Of a stretch of 64,000 nt of DNA, positions 58,087 through 64,000 are shown piece by piece. Source of the stretch: Eopsaltria australis (taxonomy: Eukaryota > Chordata > Aves > Passeriformes > Petroicidae); contig JAVTVJ010001852.1 in the NCBI GenBank assembly GCA_034509425.1, positions 290,742 to 354,741 of the forward strand. Reading direction: 5' to 3'. Position 1 is the first letter of the stretch. Each line of letters opens with the position of its first letter. A model generated the notes under the pieces. That model made no database searches, was not told the origin of the DNA, and saw only the letters and a program-made list of their open reading frames with translations. The translations under genes and the position numbers were made by a program.

Positions 58087-58092
58087 GTTAAG

Positions 58093-58732
58093 GGGTGGAA
58101 TTGTGTCTCTCCCAACCTCTTTTGATGAGGAATTTGGGATTTCCCACTGTGCCTGATCCCTGCTGCTCCTTTCCTGAATCCTGAATTGTTTTGGGGAGCA
58201 GGAGGTTCAGGGCTGTGCCCCCAGAGCAGCTCAGGCTGTGTCATCACAGCGACTTTCTGCCAGTGAAATCCACTTCTATTTCTATTTCTGGGTTTGAAAA
58301 GGAGTTGAAATGCCAGTGGTGATGTAATGTTCATTTACATTTAGAGTCTGTTGCTATTTATTTTTGCTCCTATTAACTGCATCTTGATTCCAACAGTTTG
58401 GGGTGGTTTTTTTAATCCACTGAGGCTCTCTTTGCTATGAACAGCTCATTTTTTAGCTAATTTTTTACCCAAAGCCTGCCAGATTTCATGCTTTATTCAG
58501 CCCATAAATGAAGAAGGATGGCAGGTAGAAGGGGAAATGGATGTTTCCTCCCCAAGGGAAGGCTCCGAAATTTGATAGGAGCTGTTTCTCTAGGAACTGC
58601 TGCCTCTGATTGCTGCTGGAATGGCTCTGGAAGGAGCTTGGAGGGAATCACTCACCTCGGCTCTGTCCTGGGCATGCAGAGCTGGGGAGATGCTGTGGGG
58701 CCGACAGATTTCCATAAACATGAGGAGAGATG
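58093..58732. other. Unique sequence between two LTR-A copies
   Basis: It holds nothing resembling retroviral gag, pol or env frames or a primer-binding site, so the flanking LTRs are not the ends of one provirus. Confidence 0.6.
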
Positions 58733-59176
58733 TGCAGGATTCAAGGCAGGGTCAAGGAGTGCTGTGAGGAGACTGTGATGCTGTGCAGAGTTCTTTATTC
58801 TACAGACACAGACTGAGACTGCTCCAGATCACTCTGGGACTGCTGCTCACACTGCTCCTATGGCTCCTCCTGTGGCTACTGCCATGGCTACTGCCCTATG
58901 GCCACTGCCCACTGCTGGGCAGGGAAAATTCCCTTGATCCCATCCCAGCCCCAGGATGTGCCATCCCATCAACAGCAAAGAGAAACAATCCCCTAGAAGG
59001 GCACAGCCTACAATCCTCTCCCACAATGGGTGCAGAGGCCACAAAGCCATGATCCTCTTTGCCATGGCCATCCCTGGTGCCCTGGATGTGCTTCCTGGGC
59101 ACCTCTGGGCCAGGGCAGAGGCTCCCTCCGGGCATTCCAGGCTGATTTTCTATAGCACACACAGTGGAACCCAACA
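58733..59176 (-). mobile_element. Solo LTR-A, 444 bp, no target duplication
   Basis: Full-length with standard TG...CA termini, but flanks gagatg and gagcct match at only three bases. Lack of a duplication beside an otherwise intact LTR could mean recombination between LTRs at different sites. Confidence 0.92.
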
Positions 59177-59182
59177 GAGCCT

Positions 59183-59896
59183 GGCAGATTTCTCTGACCA
59201 GAAGAGTCCCAAATATAAGAGGTGAACCAAAATTCCCTCCAGAACCATAAATCAGGAGCTGAATCCCTCACTCTGCTCACAACCTGATGCTGGCGTGTGT
59301 TCAAAAGCCAAGCTCCATCTCCACAACACCAAAATGATTTCAGAGCCTCGAGCCACGAGCTGGTGAAGAACACAGAAATAATGTTGTTATTGGAGTTCTG
59401 CTAATTCCATCTCGTGTCATTACTCTGCTCAGTCTGGGGGGAAGAGGATTGGTAAAGGATGGGAGTTGTTCTTTAGGGAAGAGTGTTTGTGTGGGTTTGT
59501 TCTTGCTGGGGTTTTAAACGTTATGGGTGATGTTGGTAAACTCACAATAAGTAGGAAGTGGTTTCACTTCTGGTTTTACTTCTTCCCCTGCAGCTTTGGC
59601 AGTTATTGAAATGCAGAGGTTACGATGTAATTTGTTTAAATCTCTTCCGAGGAACGCAGAAGGAATTGCTCCAAGTGACTCCAACCTGCTGAGTTTGGAG
59701 AAGCTTTCCAGAAAGGTTTGGGAGTGTGGAGTGAATCCAGGAAGCCACTGCTTAAATAATTAAATTAATTAAGCTGCTAATTGCAAATTTAGGGATCAGG
59801 ACCAGGAATTCTGGCCATTTGCTGGAATCTGCCTTCTCCCCTTCATTCATTCCTGTCTCCCATGGGGGATGGTTTATCCAGAGGATGGATCAACAA
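59183..59896. other. Unique stretch, no gene assigned
   Basis: Nothing recognisable. Confidence 0.4.
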
Positions 59897-60470
59897 ACCT
59901 TTGGGGAAGGGAAAGAGAAAGAAAAGGGAAAGGAAAGGAAAAGAGAAAGGGAAAATGACAGAAAAAAGAAAGGGAAAGAGATGGGAAAGAGAAAGAGAAA
60001 GAAAAGGAAAAGAGAAAGGGAAAGAAAAGGAAAAGAGAAAGGGAAAGAAAAGGAAAAGAGAAAGGGAAAGAAAAGGAAAAGAGAAAGGGAAAGAGAAGGA
60101 AAAGAGAAAGGGAAAGAGAAGGAAAAGAGAAAGGGAAAGAGATGGGAAAGAGAAACGGAAAGAGATGGAAAAGAGAAAGGGAAAGAGAAAGGGAAAGAAA
60201 AGAGAAAGGGAAAGAGACGGAAAAGAGAAAGGGAAAGAAAAGGAAAAGAGAAAGAGAAAGAGAAGGAAAAGAGAAAGGGAAAGAAAAGGAAAAGAGAAAG
60301 GGAAAGAGAAGGAAAAGAGAAAGGGAAAGAAAAGGAAAAGAGAAAGGGAAAGAAAAGGAAAAGAGAAAGGGAAAGAAAAGGAAAAGAGAAAGGGAAAGAG
60401 ATGGAGAAGAGAAAGGGAAAGAAAAGGAAAAGAGAAAGGGAAAGAGAAGGAAAAGAGAAAGGGAACAGAA
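59897..60470. repeat. ~570-bp polypurine tract (GGGAAAGARAAGGAAAAGAGAAA)n
   Basis: The plus strand is almost pure A/G, interrupted by single T or C bases (in gatggg, gacgg, gacag). The repeat is a degenerate ~22-bp unit. Such tracts can form intramolecular triplexes. The lysine/glutamate-rich frames through it are artefacts. Confidence 0.97.
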
Positions 60471-60602
60471 ATTGTCCGGGTTTGCCGTTTACTGCTCGGC
60501 AGTCACAGGACTGTCCCTGTCACCAGCAGTGCCACCCTCAGCACTGCGCTGCCTGCAGCACGGGGACCTCTGGCTGCCACTGAGAGCATCCCTGCTCTTC
60601 CA

Positions 60603-61014
60603 GGAGGGAGGGAGGGAGGGATGGAGGGATGGAGGGATGGATGGATGGAGGGATGGATGGATGGATGGATGGATGGACGGATGGAGGGATGGATGGATGA
60701 TGGATGGATGGATGGATGGATGGATGGAGGGATGGATGATGGATGGATGATGGATGGATGATGGATGGATGGATGGATGGACGGAGGGATGGATGGATGG
60801 ATGGATTGGATGGAGGGATGGATGGATGGATGGATGGATGGATGGAGGGATGGATGGATGATGGATGGATGGATGGAGGGATGGATGGATGATGGATGGA
60901 TGGATGGATGGATGATGGATGGATGGATGGATGGATGATGGATGGATGGATGGATGGATGGATGGAGGGATGGATGGATGATGGATGGATGGATGGATGG
61001 ATGGATGGATGGAT
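60603..61014. repeat. (GGAT)n / (GGATGATGGAT) array
   Basis: About 100 tetranucleotide units with interspersed gagg and gatgat variants. Frames reading SIHP or GWMD repeats are artefacts. Confidence 0.97.
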
Positions 61015-61203
61015 CCAAGTGCTGATCCCACACCTGCGAGGCACAGCCTGCTCCAGCAGAGCATTTGTACACTCAGAGATTTGCCTGAGCTTTCCTACCT
61101 CTCCCAAATATTCTGTTCTACACGTGCAGGGAGTTAATTCTCTCTGTGTGTCTGATTTTCTATCCTCGTTTTTCTATTTCTGTAAGCCCCAGCGATTCCC
61201 CAG

Positions 61204-61432
61204 GAATATGAGAGCGGTCACAGCTTGGATTTGGTGACCCTGGGGCACTTTTCCAACCCCAGGGATCCCTCAGGGAATGTGAGGGCCGCGGTCATAGGTT
61301 GGATTTGGTCATCCCGGAGCGCTTTTCCAGCCCCTCAGGGAATGTGAGGGCGGTCACAGGTTGGATTTGGTGATCCCGAAGCGCTTTTCCAGCCCCACCG
61401 ATCCCTCAGGGAATGTGAGGGCCCTGAGGGCT
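61204..61432. repeat. ~65-72-bp tandem repeat, 3.2 copies, upstream of a CpG promoter
   Basis: Units: aatgtgagggcggtcacagg, ttggatttggtgatcccgaa, gcgcttttccagcccc, ccctcaggg. CpG content rises from the first to the last unit. Confidence 0.9.
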
Positions 61433-61439
61433 CCGAGCG

Positions 61440-61790
61440 CTTTTCCCGCCCTTCGCCTGAGGGCTCCGACCGCGGCCGCCAGGGGGCGCCACCAGCCGCG
61501 CCTCACGCCCCGCCCCGGCCGCCTCAGACACTGCACGGGCGGCGGAGGGGCTGCGCTGCCGCACCGGGAGCACCGGGAGCACCGGGAGCATCGGGAACAC
61601 CGGGAGCACCGGGAATACCGGGAGCACCAGGAACACCGGGAACACCGGGAGCACCGGGAGCGGCGGAGCCGGCCCGCGACAACCCGGAAGCAGCGCTGCT
61701 TCAGCCACCGCAGTGCGCAAGCGCGGGGGCAGCAGCGACCAATGGCAGCGCGGCGATGACGTCACAGGGCCCCGTTCCGGGCAGAGGAGC
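61440..61790. promoter_or_regulatory. CpG-island promoter with ETS, NRF1-like, CCAAT and CRE sites
   Basis: Within 80 bases lie CCGGAAG (61684-61690, ETS), TGCGCAAGCGCG (61714-61725, close to NRF1), CCAAT (61739-61743) and a perfect palindromic TGACGTCA (61757-61764, CRE). This combination is typical of housekeeping promoters. The gene it serves is not identified, and direction is unknown because CRE is symmetrical and no clear exon or donor follows on either strand. Confidence 0.65.
61558..61665. repeat. (CACCGGGAG)n array in a CpG island
   Basis: A 9-bp unit, about 12 copies with aac/ata/cat variants. Confidence 0.95.
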
Positions 61791-61792
61791 CG

Positions 61793-62018
61793 GAGAGTCC
61801 GGGAGAGGATTGGGGGTCAGGGAGGGGATTGGGGTCTGGGAGGGGATTGGGGGTCAGGGAGGGGATTGGGGTCTGGGAGGGGATTGGGGGTCAGGGAGGG
61901 GATTGGGGTCTGGGAGGGGATTGGGGGTCAGGGAGGGGATTGGGGTCTGGGAGAGGATTGGGGGTCAGGGAGGGGATTGGGGTCTGGGAGGGGATTGGGG
62001 TCAGGGAGAGGATTCTGG
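61793..62018. repeat. G-rich minisatellite, ~37-bp unit, ~6 copies
   Basis: gggagaggattgggggtcag, then ggaggggattggggtct. Each unit has several runs of three to five G, giving strong quadruplex potential on the plus strand. The LTR-A at 62020 lies at its right edge. Confidence 0.95.
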
Positions 62019-62019
62019 G

Positions 62020-62462
62020 TGCAGGATTCAAGGCAGGGGTAAGGAGTGCTCTGAGGAGACTGTGATGCTGTGCAGAGTTCTTTATTCTACAGACACAGAC
62101 TGAGACTGCTCCAGATCACTCTGGGACTGCTGCTCACACTGCTCCTATGGCTCCTCCTGTGGCTACTGCCATGGCTACTGCCCTATGGCCACTGCCCACT
62201 GCTGGGCAGGGAAAATTCCCTTGATCCCATCCCAGCCCCAGGATGTGCCATCCCATCAACAGCAAAGAGAAACAATCCCCTAGAAGGGCACAGCCTACAA
62301 TCCTCTCCCACAATGGGTGCAGAGCCACAAAGCCATGATCCTCTTTGCCATGGCCATCCCTGGTGCCCTGGATGTGCTTCCTGGGCACCTCTGGGCCAGG
62401 GCAGAGGCTCCCTCTGGGCATTCCAGGCTGATTTTCTAGAACACACACAGTGTTACCCAACA
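62020..62462 (-). mobile_element. Solo LTR-A
   Basis: Full length. The 5' terminus reads tgttgggtaacac (LTR sense), not tgttgggttccac. Flanks tctggg and ctcact do not match. It lies ~255 bp from the CRE promoter. Confidence 0.93.
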
Positions 62463-63892
62463 CTCACTCCCATAAAACCATATTTAAAACATTCACTGTG
62501 TGAAGAATACCCCGCAGAGAAGGCAGGGAGAGCCGTGGAACAGAGTCCTGGCATTTGCTGAGCCCTGAGCAGAGCTTTTATCAGAGAGCAGCCAACCCCA
62601 GCTGCTTTTCGTACACATTTTACACAGAATGTTTTGGTCTTGGTTGTTTTGGCAGCTCGGTTTGGGGTTCTTTCTCCTCGAGTTCTGTGGGGTCACTGAT
62701 TTATTTCAGAACCAAATTAAACAATACCTGCTGTGAAGCTATTTTTGGCCTGTGGGCTGAATTAGAAAACCTGGATATTTTTGGGAGCGAGCACAGCTTC
62801 CTGCCTGCTTTGCTGTGCTGCTGCTGAAGATGCTGGGAGTGCCTTTATCTTTCCATCTCTCTGCAAACAGCCCTAAATCCCAAATCCAGGGCGTTCTGTC
62901 AAACAAAGAGCAGAGCTCCACCTCTTTTGTGGGAAAAAAGTCATAAAACCAGGAGTTTGCAGAGCTCGGTGCTCGTGCAGGGCTCACTGTTGGCTCCTGG
63001 AGCGTGGGGTTATCTCTGCACAGCCCCCTTTTTACAGCTTTGGGGTTGGAAAGTGAGAATTTGGCCAATAAAAGTCGGGAAACGAGCAGTTGGAGTGTAG
63101 AGGATCTGTGAGCAGAAGGCTCCTGCTGCACAAGGACAGCTCAGAGCAGCTCCTGGCAGCCCGTGAATGTTGTCATTGTGCAGCTCACCCAGAAACCCAG
63201 TTCCGAAATCGGAGACAAGTTGTTCTCCTGCAAGAACATCGGGGAATTAGAAGGGTTTTTATCAGAATATTCTGAGTTTGGGCCGTTTTCTTCCAAAGTC
63301 TGCTTTAAAAATAGAGGAGAGGTCCAGAAGGAAGGGGGGTGGGAGAGAAAAAAAACCCCATTTTATTCTCTTCCCCCTTCCCAGCTTATCAGACTTGGGA
63401 TTTTTTTCTGTTGAATTGGGATGTCTGAGAGCTCAGCGAGACGAACAAAGAGGTGAAATGGCCCCAAATTTAACTTGGCACAGTTTTAGGGGACACCAAG
63501 GCATTGTCACAGCTGCTCCTGGGATGTGTTTTGCATGAATATAAAACGAACACAGCCAGAGTCAGACAAAACTCTGCAATTCGGGGTTCAGGCTCTCACA
63601 AGGGTATTTGAAATGTAAATAGAAAACATTTGTAAGAATCAAACACAAAACCAAAGTGGGGGTGGGTGTTTTCCTGACGTCTCTCCCAGTTTTTAAAGGA
63701 GAAATCCAAACCCGTTTTTAGGTCTGTGTTGGCTTTAAAAACTTTAGGAAACGTGGGGGAAAAGCTTCAAAAAGCTTAAAAACCTGGAATCCTGTGGGAC
63801 AAGCACTGCCATTGCCACCCAGTAAATAATTAAAGGTCTGGAATTTCCTTGGAGCTGAAAGGTGCCAAGTGCTGAGGGAGGGAGAGTGGGGT
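62463..63892. other. Non-repetitive stretch, no gene assigned
   Basis: I found no exon with both splice sites. Short frames around 62.55-63.5 kb are unsupported. Confidence 0.35.
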
Positions 63893-64000
63893 GTCAGAGC
63901 TCTGAGAGGGGACACACGAGGGGACAAGGCTCTGAGGGGGGACACGAGGTGACAAGGCTTGGTGACAAGGAGTGATGAGGCTCTGAGAGGGGACACACGA
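63893..64000. repeat. Start of a ~30-bp minisatellite running off the window
   Basis: tctgagaggggacacacgag, gggacaaggc and shortened forms, about 3-4 units visible. It is cut by the window edge. Confidence 0.85.

Noticed and set aside
57643..59176. Two same-orientation LTR-A copies as the ends of one provirus
   Set aside because: The left copy has its own exact duplication on both sides, and the 640 bases between hold no retroviral sequence.
59819..61107. Lys/Glu-rich, SIHP-repeat and GWMD-repeat proteins
   Set aside because: Direct translation of the polypurine and GGAT simple repeats; several frames on both strands are open together.

Overview
The window looks like nuclear DNA from a bird, most likely a songbird. 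The evidence is several fragments resembling the 3' end of avian CR1 LINEs, a dense and young set of solo LTRs with 6-bp target duplications (the class II/ERVK habit), CpG-island promoters, and short exons separated by multi-kb introns full of tandem repeats. Nothing bacterial, plasmid or phage-like is visible, and I saw no tRNA, rRNA or CRISPR array. The GC-rich, minisatellite-rich texture would fit a microchromosome or subtelomeric region, but that is inference.

Layout. 0-14.8 kb: probably intergenic, with LTR copies at 0.2, 2.7-3.6 and 5.9-6.5 kb, short simple repeats and a ~445-bp tandem repeat at 10.4-11.6 kb. 14.9-29.9 kb: a plus-strand gene. It has a CpG-island non-coding first exon (donor at 14957/14958) and five coding exons (16564-16777, 17288-17440, 25836-26089, 28298-28450, 29451-29567) whose phases join into one 296-codon frame. 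I do not recognise the protein. Its introns hold a G-rich minisatellite, three larger tandem arrays, two CR1 fragments and four solo LTRs. 35.3 to about 46-47 kb: a minus-strand gene that seems to encode a single-pass membrane protein, with 3' exons at 35851-36101, 36332-36425 and 38926-38963 and a CpG island at 45.9-46.5 kb that may be its promoter. 39-45.9 kb: an unusual block in which two ~445-bp inverted-repeat arms flank 3.4 kb of stacked minisatellites, followed by more arrays. 46.5-57.4 kb: LTRs, arrays, a second inverted repeat (55.3/56.1 kb) and an unrelated LTR-like segment. 57.6-64 kb: three more solo LTRs, a ~570-bp polypurine tract, a (GGAT)n array and a CpG-rich promoter with ETS, NRF1-like, CCAAT and CRE sites at 61.68-61.77 kb, with no gene body I can assign.

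The main theme is one LTR family. Thirteen copies of a 444-bp solo LTR (called LTR-A here) and four of a related LTR (LTR-B) lie in 64 kb, with no internal retroviral sequence recognised. Six of the 13 LTR-A copies have exact or one-mismatch 6-bp target duplications that use the same TG...CA ends. One LTR-B sits inside an LTR-A with an exact 6-bp duplication. Some copies carry a shared A/T-rich version of the R/U5 half that resembles an ancient G-to-A hypermutated lineage.
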